From positions 124,001 through 188,000 of the forward strand of contig NZ_OY759744.1 in the NCBI RefSeq assembly GCF_963662735.1: 64,000 bases of DNA. Direction: 5' to 3'. Shown here one piece after another: positions 19,185 through 27,388 of the stretch. Source of the DNA: an uncultured Methanoregula sp. GTDB lineage: Archaea > Halobacteriota > Methanomicrobia > Methanomicrobiales > Methanospirillaceae. The notes under the pieces were generated by a model, which was not told the DNA's origin, ran no database searches, and worked only from the letters and a program-made list of their open reading frames with translations. The position numbers were made by a program, and so were the translations under genes. Positions within the stretch are counted from its first letter, which is position 1; each line of letters begins with the position of its first letter.

Positions 19185-19255
19185 TCAGGAACACTACCGG
19201 ATTTTCCCGGGCATCCGATGGGACGGAACCGGGCGTTTCTCCTGATTCAGAATAG

Positions 19256-19852
19256 TTATAATTTCTTCAGGTTCGCATGCCGGATCTGCACCAGGATATC
19301 CAGCGCCTTATCGTACCCGTACAGCGAAGCCCGCACCGAGAGCTTATCGATGACCTCATCGGTAGACGCAAGGTAACGCTTCGTGAACCTGCCATTCCGG
19401 TCAGCGGAATCGAGAAGGTTATCGATCCGGTCGCAGAGCTTGACAAGCGTTGCCTCCGGGGGGCCATCCAGGATGCGGTCAAGGCTGTCAGAGAGCCGGG
19501 CCGCCTTTCCCGCAATGGTGTTCTTCTTGGTCATGGCGTCAACGATTGCCGCAATATCCTTCCTATCATCGGCAGGAAGCGGGAACTCGTCAATCAGCTT
19601 GCCGGTCTTCAGGATCCATTCCGGGGAGCAGTCCTCGTAAACATCGTGGAGCCAGGCAGAGATGATGGCTGCATGCGACCCGTTGAACGTCCCGACAAGC
19701 CCGGCAACCCGGGCCGGGTGGGTGATGTAGGGCGTTCTCCGGTCCTTGCGCAGCTGCCCCTTGTGGGCGCGGGAGGCATGATCGGCAGCAGTCTTGATGA
19801 CCAGGAGCCGGCGGACCGGATCCGCAGCCAGGAAGTCTGCCAGGTGACTCAT
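19256..19852 (-). CDS. HD-domain phosphohydrolase (SpoT-hydrolase-like)
   Basis: The order of motifs (AADHASRAHKGQLRKDRRTPYITHPARVA, then AWLHDVYED, then KLCDRIDNLLD) is that of the HD domain of RelA/SpoT and MESH1-type hydrolases. The metal ligands are His near 45, HD near 69-70 and Asp near 141. There is no synthetase, TGS or ACT domain. It could hydrolyse (p)ppGpp-like or other nucleotides; the substrate is not known in archaea. It follows pfdB on the same strand by 63 bases and may share its transcript. Confidence 0.8.
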   Translation of the reverse strand: MSHLADFLAADPVRRLLVIKTAADHASRAHKGQLRKDRRTPYITHPARVAGLVGTFNGSHAAIISAWLHDVYEDCSPEWILKTGKLIDEFPLPADDRKDIAAIVDAMTKKNTIAGKAARLSDSLDRILDGPPEATLVKLCDRIDNLLDSADRNGRFTKRYLASTDEVIDKLSVRASLYGYDKALDILVQIRHANLKKL

Positions 19853-19915
19853 GAACAGGACTGGTACCCGGAATACGATGAGTGTTTGGGTTTAAGAGCG
19901 GGCTATAAAAAAAAG

Positions 19916-20278
19916 TTATGCTGCACTCGGGGCGCCCTTGCCCTCGATTGCGGCCTTGAGTGTTGCCTGCATCTGCTCGAACTTGCCCTGGAGCATCTTC
20001 TCCTGCTTCTCGAGGGACTTGATCCGGAGCTCGAGCGTCTCGACCTTCTCGGTCAGTTTTGCAGAGATATCCGCTTTCTTCTTCTGCATCATGATGGTGC
20101 CAACCGTCATGTACATGACAGCGTCTTCCGCAGAATCAGCAATCTCTTCCTCGGCTCGCTTTGCTTCGCGGACGGCCATCTCGTACTGGGCCTTCTGCTG
20201 GAGGATGGTCTGGAGCTGCTGCTGGATCTGCTGGAGCATGGCAAGCTGGTTCTGCATCTTAGGTGAAAGGTTGTTCAT
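19916..20278 (-). CDS. pfdB: prefoldin subunit beta
   Basis: This is the beta subunit of the hexameric prefoldin, which hands unfolded proteins to the thermosome. Two long coiled-coil helices (LSPKMQNQLAMLQQIQQQLQ and the C-terminal VETLELRIKSLEKQEKMLQ) flank the beta hairpin VMYMTVGTIMMQKKKADI. Length 120 is normal. It is the last core member of the L15e-to-pfdB operon. The matching alpha subunit is at 62884-63333 and the thermosome at 33888. Confidence 0.95.
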   Translation of the reverse strand: MNNLSPKMQNQLAMLQQIQQQLQTILQQKAQYEMAVREAKRAEEEIADSAEDAVMYMTVGTIMMQKKKADISAKLTEKVETLELRIKSLEKQEKMLQGKFEQMQATLKAAIEGKGAPSAA

Positions 20279-20322
20279 ATCTAAACTCCTGTACCACTAT
20301 CAGTCGCCATCGATAAAAAGGG

Positions 20323-20601
20323 TTATTCCCGGGATGGGCCGTCTTCCTTTTTATCGGTACCCGTTCCTACCTGCTGCATCTCGTCGGCAACATTCACGAG
20401 GCGCAGGTACATGTTGAGAGCGGCCCGGAGCGAGGATGTGTCATCCGCTTCTACCCGAAGGACCAGGGTAGTGTCGCCATCCAGCTGGCACCGGACCCGG
20501 GACCGCGGGTTCACTTCATCGGCAAGTTCCGGCTCAAGGGCCCGGAGGATCCGGCCGGCCCCGGGAGTTATGAACCTGAAGACCACGTCATGGTGCGGCA
20601 T
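20323..20601 (-). CDS. pcc1: KEOPS complex subunit Pcc1
   Basis: Pcc1 is the dimerising subunit of KEOPS, which makes N6-threonylcarbamoyladenosine at tRNA position 37. The 92-residue protein shows the family's plan: a FRFITPGAGRILRALEPEL opening strand/helix, the LVLRVEADDTSSLRAALNMYLRLV core, and a charged tail. A GAGGG lies 6 bases before the ATG. Position between rpoP and pfdB is the common archaeal arrangement and supports the call. The other KEOPS genes are not in this window. Confidence 0.9.
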   Translation of the reverse strand: MPHHDVVFRFITPGAGRILRALEPELADEVNPRSRVRCQLDGDTTLVLRVEADDTSSLRAALNMYLRLVNVADEMQQVGTGTDKKEDGPSRE

Positions 20602-20679
20602 AGGGTACCCTCTGCGGGAAACGTCATGAAAATAAAATATGCATATTTCCGGGCAAGCCCGGTATGGCCGTGCACGGGA

Positions 20680-20814
20680 TTAGCGGGCTTTGAGTTCCTT
20701 GATCGCCGCGCCGCGCTCTTTGAAGAGAATCCGGTGGCCACAGTAGGGACACCGCACATTGACGTCGATCTCAACCTTCTGCTTACACCGTGCGCATTTG
20801 TATGTGCTAGCCAT
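20680..20814 (-). CDS. rpoP: DNA-directed RNA polymerase subunit P (Rpo12)
   Basis: This 44-residue zinc protein is the smallest archaeal RNA polymerase subunit, homologous to eukaryotic Rpb12. It has CARC (Cys7, Cys10) and CPYCG (Cys22, Cys25) as the zinc site and ends in [10 protein letters not shown], as in other archaea. It lies 14 bases after the L37Ae gene on the same strand, the usual order. It is easily missed because of its size. Confidence 0.95.
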   Translation of the reverse strand: MASTYKCARCKQKVEIDVNVRCPYCGHRILFKERGAAIKELKAR

Positions 20815-20828
20815 GGTAACGTATCCGC

Positions 20829-21125
20829 TTATTTCCTGGTCTGTTCAGTTGTGCGGTCGATCGCGCGCTGCGCAATCTTCATGGTCGGGGTTACGGGCAC
20901 GTAGGTACCGCCGGCGAATTTGTATCCGCACTTGCGGCATTCCCAGATACCGGTTCCCTTGCGCGCTACGGATACCATATCGCACTTGGGGCAGCGGTGG
21001 AGTGCACGGGAGATCTTCTCGATATCACATACTCGCTTGCGCACAAATCGACCATACCGGCAGCCGAAACGTCCTGCGCTGCCGGTGACTTTTCCCTTTG
21101 CCTTATGAGTTGATGAACTTGCCAT
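20829..21125 (-). CDS. rpl37ae: ribosomal protein L37Ae
   Basis: A large-subunit zinc-finger protein of 98 residues. The zinc ligands are CPKC (Cys45, 48) and CRKC (Cys63, 66). The N-terminal region [17 protein letters not shown] is characteristic. The start at 21125 ([11 protein letters not shown]) is chosen; an in-frame ATG at 21140 would add five residues not seen in the family. In many archaea the exosome genes precede it; here SBDS does, with only 43 bases between. Confidence 0.95.
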   Translation of the reverse strand: MASSSTHKAKGKVTGSAGRFGCRYGRFVRKRVCDIEKISRALHRCPKCDMVSVARKGTGIWECRKCGYKFAGGTYVPVTPTMKIAQRAIDRTTEQTRK

Positions 21126-21168
21126 GATGGGTAACCCCAATTTTGTCTTCTCTTATTTGTCCCCGGAA

Positions 21169-21873
21169 CTAATATACTTGATTGAGGATCTTGACCTGTC
21201 CCTCACCCTTGGTGAGCTTGTTGATGAGATCATAGAACTCAATCTGGATCCCGGCCGGGATGCGGACAACGCAGACCCAGGACCCGTCCTTGAGCCACTC
21301 GTCCTTTTCCATGGTCGAGCCTGCGGCAATGTCCCCGTACGCTTTTGCAGCGAAATCTCCGGGGATCTTGATGGCGAGCCGGAGTTCTTCGAACCGTATC
21401 GGGAGGAGGGGGCGCAGGGCCTTGACCGTCTCCTTGACCTGCTCGTCGAGATGCTTGAAGGGATCGATATTCACCCGGGCCTCTTCCATGGCCATCTCGA
21501 TCCGGTGCGGCGGGTGCGGGTGGCCCGTCTGGGGGTTGACCGCATTCCGGGCAATGAACGTGATGACCTGCCGGCGCTTCTCTTCGACCATGTGCTTGCG
21601 CTGGTCGGAAGTGAGGTGGATCTCCCCTTTCTCTATGATCCGCCGTGCAACCGTGTTGAAGTCGGTGGTATGGAAGACCTTTATGAGCGTTTCATCCGAG
21701 GCCCGGGTAGCCTTCGAGGCGTTCCCGAACACATTGAGGGCCGCAACCACGTCCTCAATATCGACTGCCTGCCCCTGCCTGACGAGTGCGGCCTGGTCAG
21801 GGTCGACAAGGATCTCGAACTTCTCGCCGAAACTTTCCAGCCGCGCCACTACTGCCCGTTCAAGCGGAATCAT
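21169..21873 (-). CDS. SBDS-family ribosome maturation factor (Sdo1)
   Basis: SBDS releases the anti-association factor eIF6 from nascent large subunits together with an elongation-factor-like GTPase. The 234-residue protein has the three family domains. The N-terminal FYSH domain has ARLESFGEKFEILVDP and DETLIKVFHTTDFNTVARRII. The middle helical domain has LTSDQRKHMVEEKRRQVI, ARNAVNPQTGHPHPP. The C-terminal ferredoxin-like domain has IRFEELRLAIKIPGDF. It starts 6 bases after psmA. Confidence 0.95.
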   Translation of the reverse strand: MIPLERAVVARLESFGEKFEILVDPDQAALVRQGQAVDIEDVVAALNVFGNASKATRASDETLIKVFHTTDFNTVARRIIEKGEIHLTSDQRKHMVEEKRRQVITFIARNAVNPQTGHPHPPHRIEMAMEEARVNIDPFKHLDEQVKETVKALRPLLPIRFEELRLAIKIPGDFAAKAYGDIAAGSTMEKDEWLKDGSWVCVVRIPAGIQIEFYDLINKLTKGEGQVKILNQVY

Positions 21874-21879
21874 ACAGGA

Positions 21880-22602
21880 TCACGGCTTGAACTGCTCGAC
21901 AAAGGAGGCCACTTCTTCCCGGCTCATCTTGCGGAAGACCGGGTTCTCCTTGCCGATAACGCCAATCTCGACCTGGTCCACATCGAACTTGCCTTCCGTG
22001 GCAGAGTGGAGCGCCTTGAGGCCGAGGAGGATGACATCCTTGACCTCGGCTTCGGGGTTGTACTCCTCTTCAAAGACCTTCATAGCTGCAGGGCGGCCAA
22101 TGCCGATACCGGTAGCCTTGTACTCGAGGAGAGTTCCCGAGGGATCGGTCTCGAAGAGCCGGCATTCGCCATCGCTTACGCCCGCAATGAGGAGGGCGGT
22201 GCCGTACGGGCGGATGCCGCCATACTGGGTGAGCGACTGCATGTGGTCGCAGAGTTTCTTGGAGAGGGCCTCGACTTCGATAGGCTCGTCGTACGAGACG
22301 CGGTTGATCTGGCACTCCACCCGGGCCCGGTCAACAAGTGCCCGGGCATCGCCGACGAGACCGGAGGATGCGACCCCGATGTGCTCGTCGATCTTGAAGA
22401 TCTTCTCGATGGATGAGGCTTCGAGGAGTTTTGAGCTGACGCGTTTGTCGACAATGAGGACAACACCGTCTTTTGCCTTGATACCGACTGCGGTTGTTCC
22501 GCGCTTTACTGCTTCACGGGCGTACTCTACCTGGTAGAGTCTTCCGTCGGGTGAAAAAACGGTGATCGCCCGGTCATATCCCATCTGATATTGTGGTTGC
22601 AT
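21880..22602 (-). CDS. psmA: proteasome subunit alpha
   Basis: Alpha subunits form the outer gating rings of the 20S proteasome. The N-terminal gate and signature YDRAITVFSPDGRLYQVEYAREAV is canonical (residues 9-32), and GVASSGLVGDARALVDRAR and the 240-residue length fit. The ATG at 22602 overlaps the rnp2 stop by one base (TAATG) and has GGAG upstream, indicating translational coupling. The beta subunit is not in the window. Confidence 0.97.
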   Translation of the reverse strand: MQPQYQMGYDRAITVFSPDGRLYQVEYAREAVKRGTTAVGIKAKDGVVLIVDKRVSSKLLEASSIEKIFKIDEHIGVASSGLVGDARALVDRARVECQINRVSYDEPIEVEALSKKLCDHMQSLTQYGGIRPYGTALLIAGVSDGECRLFETDPSGTLLEYKATGIGIGRPAAMKVFEEEYNPEAEVKDVILLGLKALHSATEGKFDVDQVEIGVIGKENPVFRKMSREEVASFVEQFKP

Positions 22603-23171
22603 TATGATTTCTCCAGATCCGGTCTTGTTAAGAACAATCGGTTTGTATTTTTAAATCCCTTTTCAATTACATCAACCTTCTGACCGTCACAATGGGTAAC
22701 GGTGTACGCAACCCCGCCAATCTGGTACTCCGGAACTTCGGCCGTGGCTTCAGGGAGTTGTTCGGGAATCTCCGGCGTTCCGGATGGGATTCCCGCCGCA
22801 GGTTTCGCGGGAGGTTGCCCGGCAGGTACCGGTGGGGACATGCCATTCTTCCGTTCCCGCAGGCTCTCCATGGTACCTGAAGTGGCAAGGATCCGGAGGG
22901 CGAGTTTTGTCTCACGGCAACCGGTGACGGTCGAGAGTGCGATGGCGAGTTCCCGCTCGGTCCCGCGCCGGCACCGGATGAAGACATAATCCCCTTCCGC
23001 GGCAACAACCGCCGGGGTGATCACTGCTGCCATCCCGTCACCCCAGAGCGAGGTGACGGCATCGGATATCGCGTAATAGAGCTCTTTCTGGTCGATGGGC
23101 GTACCCGTAGGCTGGACGCGGGCGAGGATGTAGCGCCGGTTCTCCCGGAGGGTTGGCGGCCGGACGCTCAT
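22602..23171 (-). CDS. rnp2: RNase P protein component 2 (Pop5/Rpp14) with C-terminal extension
   Basis: Pop5 pairs with Rpp30 to activate the RNase P catalytic RNA in tRNA 5' maturation. Residues 1-105 give the family domain: PPTLRENRRYILARV, LYYAISDAVTSLWGD, and DYVFIRCRRGTERELAIALS. The remaining 85 residues are unusual: a Pro/Ala-rich linker and then a small folded-looking unit (YQIGGVAYTVTHCDGQKVDV, then FKNTNRLFLTRPDLEKS). It overlaps rnp3 by 4 bases (ATGA) and psmA by one, so the three are coupled. Confidence 0.9.
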   Translation of the reverse strand: MSVRPPTLRENRRYILARVQPTGTPIDQKELYYAISDAVTSLWGDGMAAVITPAVVAAEGDYVFIRCRRGTERELAIALSTVTGCRETKLALRILATSGTMESLRERKNGMSPPVPAGQPPAKPAAGIPSGTPEIPEQLPEATAEVPEYQIGGVAYTVTHCDGQKVDVIEKGFKNTNRLFLTRPDLEKS

Positions 23172-23812
23172 CCGATCACCCGCACTGCCGCAGGGGCTGG
23201 TGTTTCGAGAAAACCGATGCCCCCGAGAGCCCGGGCAACGTCTTCCGTATCCATCCCGAGGAGCGAGCAGAGTCCCGTGATCTCCCGGGCGGACCGCAGG
23301 TCCAGGATCGAGCGGGCATGGGACGAGAGGGTCAGCGGGAACTCGAAGCGCTGCTCCAGGACCTGGATATCCAGGTAGCGATGGATTACCCGCTGCCTTG
23401 CTATGCCCCGGGCTGAGATAAGAGGGGACAGGTCGAGGTCGATTGCTACCCGGTTGTCGGCAGCCATCTTGGCCGCAACATGATCGAACGCCGTCTTCTC
23501 GGCAGACTGGATCCCGCGGAGGATATGTACCCCCTTGAGCCCGAGCGCGGCCCGGTTGAACCCGTTGTCCCCGGCCTGCACCGATATGACGGAATCGGTA
23601 TCCCTTGCCTGTTTGACCCGGGCAATCACGTCGCGCATTGCCCGGTCGCGGATGCAGCGACCGGAATACACGGTAATTCCTTCGTATTCACACGAGGGTG
23701 CATCCATGGCAACGATGCTGTCAAAGCCAAGCGCTTTTGCTTCAAGTGCCATCCTGCGGACTGACGAGTCACCGTTCGGGTGCACAAAAACTGCGGCATC
23801 GGTGATCTTCAT
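23168..23812 (-). CDS. rnp3: RNase P protein component 3 (Rpp30)
   Basis: Rpp30 has a TIM-barrel-like PHP fold and binds the RNase P RNA with Pop5. Typical elements are TDAAVFVHPNGDSSVRRMALEAKALGFDS, the ILRGIQ strand, DLDLSPLISARGIAR and the FPLTLSSHARSILDLRS segment. Length (214) is normal for archaea. It lies between L15e and rnp2, the common archaeal order, with a 30-base gap from L15e. Confidence 0.95.
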   Translation of the reverse strand: MKITDAAVFVHPNGDSSVRRMALEAKALGFDSIVAMDAPSCEYEGITVYSGRCIRDRAMRDVIARVKQARDTDSVISVQAGDNGFNRAALGLKGVHILRGIQSAEKTAFDHVAAKMAADNRVAIDLDLSPLISARGIARQRVIHRYLDIQVLEQRFEFPLTLSSHARSILDLRSAREITGLCSLLGMDTEDVARALGGIGFLETPAPAAVRVIG

Positions 23813-23842
23813 GAAAGGAGACTTCGTAAAAAGAGAATAAGA

Positions 23843-24433
23843 TTATTTGCCCTGGTTTGCATGTGAGCGGATGCTCGGGCGGGTCTTCTCGGTACCCTTT
23901 CCACGGGTCAGCATACCCCGGCCCTTGAGACCGGCTGAGGTCTTTCCACGCTCGGCACGGCCGCGGTGGGTCGGGCTTGCGAGCCACTTCAGGTTCTTGT
24001 CTGCCCTGATCGAGGGGTGGTGGCCGTCAACGAGGATGACTTCGTAGTATTTCAGCTTCCCGTCCTGTCCTACCCAGTAGGAGTTGAGCACTTCCATGTT
24101 GGGGAATTTCTTGGATGCGCGCTCTTCGGCAATGCGCTGGATGCTCTTGCCGGCAGTCAGGCGGTTCTTACCCATGCGGGCAGACCGGCGTGCACGGACA
24201 TACCGGGATGCCCTGCGGCCGCCGCGGCGGACCTGGACACGTGCAACAGCAATGCCCTGCTTTGCCTTGTAACCGAGCGACCGTGCGCGGTCGATACGGG
24301 TCGGGCGCTCGATACGGACTACACTGCCCTCACGGCGCCATTCCTGCATGCGGTTCCAGAGGAGTTCTTTCACTCCGCTGTCTGCCGGTACTTTCCATGC
24401 CTCCCTGACGAAGGCGTACATTGATTTTACCAT
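23843..24433 (-). CDS. rpl15e: ribosomal protein L15e
   Basis: A highly basic 196-residue large-subunit protein. The N-terminus [14 protein letters not shown] and the segments [35 protein letters not shown] and [21 protein letters not shown] are family signatures. TAGGAG lies 6 bases before the ATG at 24433. It is the first gene of the minus-strand operon that ends with pfdB; the 230 bases upstream hold its promoter (TATA-like TCATATACTTGG near 24500). Confidence 0.97.
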   Translation of the reverse strand: MVKSMYAFVREAWKVPADSGVKELLWNRMQEWRREGSVVRIERPTRIDRARSLGYKAKQGIAVARVQVRRGGRRASRYVRARRSARMGKNRLTAGKSIQRIAEERASKKFPNMEVLNSYWVGQDGKLKYYEVILVDGHHPSIRADKNLKWLASPTHRGRAERGKTSAGLKGRGMLTRGKGTEKTRPSIRSHANQGK

Positions 24434-24663
24434 GGTATTCTCCTAAGGTTCGGCCCAAAGAGGGCTACATGCCTTTTCACACGGGACGTATCCCGCATTC
24501 TCATATACTTGGATTGGAGGGGTAATAAAGGAGTTGGGGAGGGAGAGGTGAGGTTTTGCATCCAAGCAAAGTAGCATTTTAACTCAAGTTTAGGTGCAGA
24601 TAACGGACATTAAGTACAAGATAAGATCTCCTAATGCTTTTTATTAAAGGGCCATTATCTGTT

Positions 24664-25041
24664 ATGTCGAGTTACGATAGCAAAAAACTGGTATCAAAAC
24701 CAATTCTTGATACAAATCTGGATGATGCGTGGAAAATAATTTGCCAGAAATTAGGAAATGATGGTGAAGATTTTCGTATTGTATCCTTACATCCAAAGAA
24801 AAAATTAGGGATTAAATGGTTTCATGCCTCCGCCTCAAATGAAAATAGCATTCTAATTACAAGACCAAATGACCCAGAAAAGAAATCCGGCATAAAGAGA
24901 AGATTTAGGTTTGTTCCTTGGGATTTTGAGAAAGACGCGAATCTCTACAACGAATATGTTAGCGGAAAATCCTGCGAAATTCGACACACGGGTTCCCATA
25001 CCTCCTCCTATGTCATCACACTGATCGCCGAATTATTATAA
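24664..25041 (+). CDS. orphan hypothetical protein, AT-rich
   Basis: I do not recognise this 125-residue soluble protein. It has a helix-rich start (TNLDDAWKIICQKLG), then alternating strands (GIKWFHASASNENSILITRP) and a C-terminal hydrophobic strand. Codon use is AT-rich with many AAA, ATT and GAT codons, unlike the flanking ribosomal and moaC genes. It sits next to a transposase remnant, so recent acquisition is likely. ATG 24664 was taken; an in-frame ATG lies at 24634. Confidence 0.6.
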   Translation: MSSYDSKKLVSKPILDTNLDDAWKIICQKLGNDGEDFRIVSLHPKKKLGIKWFHASASNENSILITRPNDPEKKSGIKRRFRFVPWDFEKDANLYNEYVSGKSCEIRHTGSHTSSYVITLIAELL

Positions 25042-25095
25042 AAATTATTTAGATTTTATTCCTTTTTGTAAGAAACTCGGTTCAATCCCGTTCAC

Positions 25096-25284
25096 TTATA
25101 TCTCGTAAATTAATACAGTCAGATTGTAAGCGATGATTTTTACCAGCAGTTCATTTACTTGTACAACGCGATTCTTTGATTTCAGAGTTCACCGAACTTT
25201 CTCTTTATCGCCGCATTAGTTGATTCAACGTTGCTCCTTTTGTGGTAGTGCGATATCCCAAACTCTGGAAAATTTGAAAATTGC
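25096..25284 (-). pseudogene. C-terminal remnant of a DDE transposase, frameshifted
   Basis: Reading the minus strand gives SHYHKRSNVESTNAAIKRK and FGE in one frame. The other frame continues with LKSKNRVVQVNELLVKII and AYNLTVLIYEI before a stop at 25096-25098. The motif Y-H-K-R-S-N-V-E with a following K-R-K-F-G is the conserved tail of IS5/IS1182-type DDE transposases (the Glu being the third catalytic residue). The frame breaks near 25190, where a stop follows FGEL. Only about 60 codons remain, and no N-terminal part, partner inverted repeat or target duplication is visible. The element is dead. Confidence 0.75.
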
Positions 25285-25291
25285 GATTGCC

Positions 25292-25444
25292 GGCCGCCAC
25301 CCCCGCAGGGCGCCCCCGTGACGGCCTCAATTACCGGTATATTTCAGTGAACGGTAATAAGTAGCGCAAAACCCGACGAGGCGTTTTGCGCGTAAAGCCT
25401 CCCTAGGGGTTGACTCGCGGCGGGGGCGAAGCCCCGAGAGCGTC
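25292..25444. repeat. run of four consecutive inverted repeats (hairpins)
   Basis: Four stems follow one another without a gene. GGCCGCCAC/GTGACGGCC is at 25292-25300 and 25318-25326 (one mismatch). ATTACCG/CGGTAAT is at 25330-25336 and 25352-25358. GCGCAAAAC/GTTTTGCGC is at 25364-25372 and 25383-25391 (perfect, 10-base loop). GGGGC-GAA-GCCCC is set within outer CGC/GCG and GAC/GTC pairs at 25412-25444. They lie between the transposase remnant and the 3' end of moaC. They could be ends of mobile elements, a structured RNA or a moaC terminator; none is proven. Confidence 0.55.
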
Positions 25445-25472
25445 AGAACTACTAAAAAAGGGATTGAAAAAA

Positions 25473-25940
25473 TTACTTCCCTTTCTTTTTCTCGACAACC
25501 CGGATATCCTCGATCCGGGTCACGGGATACTGCCCGTCCTTGTCCTTTTCCGCGGACTTGACCATGTCCCACACGGTCAGTAAAGCAACAGAAACCCCGG
25601 TCAGCGCTTCCATCTCAACACCGGTCTTGCCGGTGGTTTTCACCACAACGACAGCTTCGATATATCCTTCGCCATCCGGGAAATCAACGCTGATTGCGCT
25701 GATAGGAATCGGGTGGCACATCGGGATCAGGGCAGACGTGTTCTTGACCGAGAGGGTTGCCGCCACCCGCGCTGTTGCCAGGACATTGCCCTTCACCACC
25801 GTGCCGTTCCGGATCGCGTCAAGCGTCTCCGGCCGGAGGTAAATTTTCCCGCTGGCTGTTGCCTCACGGGCCACGTCGCCTTTCCCGCTGATGTCCACCA
25901 TTGCTGCCCGATCATTGTGTATATGGGTAAACTCGACCAT
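25473..25940 (-). CDS. moaC: cyclic pyranopterin monophosphate synthase MoaC
   Basis: MoaC converts the MoaA product into cyclic pyranopterin monophosphate, the precursor of the molybdenum/tungsten cofactor used by formylmethanofuran and formate dehydrogenases. Motifs are MVDISGKGDVAREA, the active-site LIPMCHPIPIS, and VKTTGKTGVEMEALTGV, then KSAEKDKDGQYP. The start at 25940 gives the family's 155-residue length; the longer frame to 26075 overlaps nnr. The gap from nnr is 4 bases, so the two genes form an operon. Confidence 0.95.
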   Translation of the reverse strand: MVEFTHIHNDRAAMVDISGKGDVAREATASGKIYLRPETLDAIRNGTVVKGNVLATARVAATLSVKNTSALIPMCHPIPISAISVDFPDGEGYIEAVVVVKTTGKTGVEMEALTGVSVALLTVWDMVKSAEKDKDGQYPVTRIEDIRVVEKKKGK

Positions 25941-25944
25941 GTGC

Positions 25945-27360
25945 TCAACCTTTCCTGAATAGTACTGCGGGGATCTTATCCACGATATCGGAAGCAAGGA
26001 GACCGCCCCCGCGCTCTTCTGCCACAACTTCCCCGGCCCGGCCATTGACCCAGGCCGCAATGCAGGCTGCTTCAAATGCCGGGAGGTGGCAGAGGAGGGA
26101 GCCGGCTATACCTGCGAGGACATCCCCGGTCCCCCCGACCGTCATCCCGGGATCGCCCGTGCAGTTGAACCGCACCCGGTTCCCATCCGTGATGATATCG
26201 GTGTGCCCCTTGAGGAGAATCGTTCCCGGTATGCCGGCACCCCTTGCAGCCATGGCCCGCCCGAAGGTATCTTCCGGGAGGGTAATACCGGTGATCCGGG
26301 TAAATTCCCCGCCGTGCGGGGTATAGATGGTCTCCCCGTGAGCTGCCGGGAGCGGGAGCCGGAGCCCGTCTGCATCGAAGACCGCTTTTTTGCAGTGCGG
26401 GGCAATGGCCCGGACAACGGCATGACTCTCCGTGCCCATCCCGTTCCCGCAGACCACCACATCGGCCTTCTCAGCAAGCGCGATAAGGCGTTCCGTATGT
26501 TCCTCCGTAATCCGGTCGCCCGGCAATCGCTCGAAGATGAGATCGGGCACCGGTTCGAAGACCGGGGATGCGATCCGTACGATATCGGCTCCCGCCCGCA
26601 GGGCCCCGAGCCCGGCAAGGTAGGGTGCGCCCTGGTAGGGACCGCCGCCGATTACCAGCACGGTTCCCCCGACACCTTTGTGCGACTTCGGGTTCCTGGC
26701 GGTAACAAGGGTGAGATCCCCGGGACCTGTGCAGCACTCCGCTTCTGCCGGGATGCCGATGTCGATGACCGTGGAGCCCGCAATCTTTGCCCGGTGGAAA
26801 GCACAGATCCGGTCGAACCGCATGCCCGGCGTGGGAACATCTGCAGCAATGATCTTTGCAGGGGACTCGTTTGCCATCGCAATGCTGGTAGCAAACGGAT
26901 CCCGTATGCCGCAGGTAATGCCGGTGCCCAGCAGGGCATCGACAATCACGTCCGCCTTGTCGAAGAGAGGTTTCAGCGGGACAAGATCATCCCGGCTGGT
27001 GAACGGGTGGAGGGAGACGGCCGCGTGCCGGAGCGAGGCCAGCTGGTGCCCGCACGCGCTGCTCCGCGTTCCGGCTTCAACGTAGAGGACCGCGGTCTCA
27101 ACTCCCCGCTGGAGGTGCCGGGCGGCAACCATCCCGTCGCCCCCGTTGTTACCCTTGCCGCAGAGCACCAGCACCCGGGCCGGTTTTTGCAGGAGCGCCT
27201 GGTCGGCCAGCGCCCGGCCGGCGCTCTCCATGAGCTGGAGCTCGGTGACGCCGAGCGCCATGGCATTCTTGTCCACGACCCGCATCCGGGCTGGCGTGAT
27301 AAGCCCGGTCTCCAGAAATCCACGCATCTGTTCGGGAAGCATAACCTGAGTACAATTCAT
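25945..27360 (-). CDS. nnr: bifunctional NAD(P)H-hydrate repair enzyme Nnr
   Basis: This fusion repairs hydrated NAD(P)H. The N-terminal half is the NAD(P)HX epimerase (YjeF_N: GKGNNGGDGMVAARHL; DVIVDALLGTGI). The C-terminal half is the ADP- or ATP-dependent dehydratase with a ribokinase-like fold (GVGGTVLVIGGGPYQGAPYL; CNGMGTESHAV-like strand; GGTGDVLAGIAGSLL). The ATG at 27360 follows a TATA-like GCATATTATTT by about 25 bases; ATG 27342 and 27372 are alternatives. The divergent DHH gene begins 28 bases away, so the promoters overlap. Confidence 0.93.
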   Translation of the reverse strand: MNCTQVMLPEQMRGFLETGLITPARMRVVDKNAMALGVTELQLMESAGRALADQALLQKPARVLVLCGKGNNGGDGMVAARHLQRGVETAVLYVEAGTRSSACGHQLASLRHAAVSLHPFTSRDDLVPLKPLFDKADVIVDALLGTGITCGIRDPFATSIAMANESPAKIIAADVPTPGMRFDRICAFHRAKIAGSTVIDIGIPAEAECCTGPGDLTLVTARNPKSHKGVGGTVLVIGGGPYQGAPYLAGLGALRAGADIVRIASPVFEPVPDLIFERLPGDRITEEHTERLIALAEKADVVVCGNGMGTESHAVVRAIAPHCKKAVFDADGLRLPLPAAHGETIYTPHGGEFTRITGITLPEDTFGRAMAARGAGIPGTILLKGHTDIITDGNRVRFNCTGDPGMTVGGTGDVLAGIAGSLLCHLPAFEAACIAAWVNGRAGEVVAEERGGGLLASDIVDKIPAVLFRKG

Positions 27361-27388
27361 GTGTATGGACATGCCAAAATAATATGCA

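Noticed and set aside
21124..22416. Plus-strand frames of 425-430 codons opposite SBDS and psmA
   Set aside because: Both opposite-strand genes are unmistakable; the frames result from GC-rich third positions.
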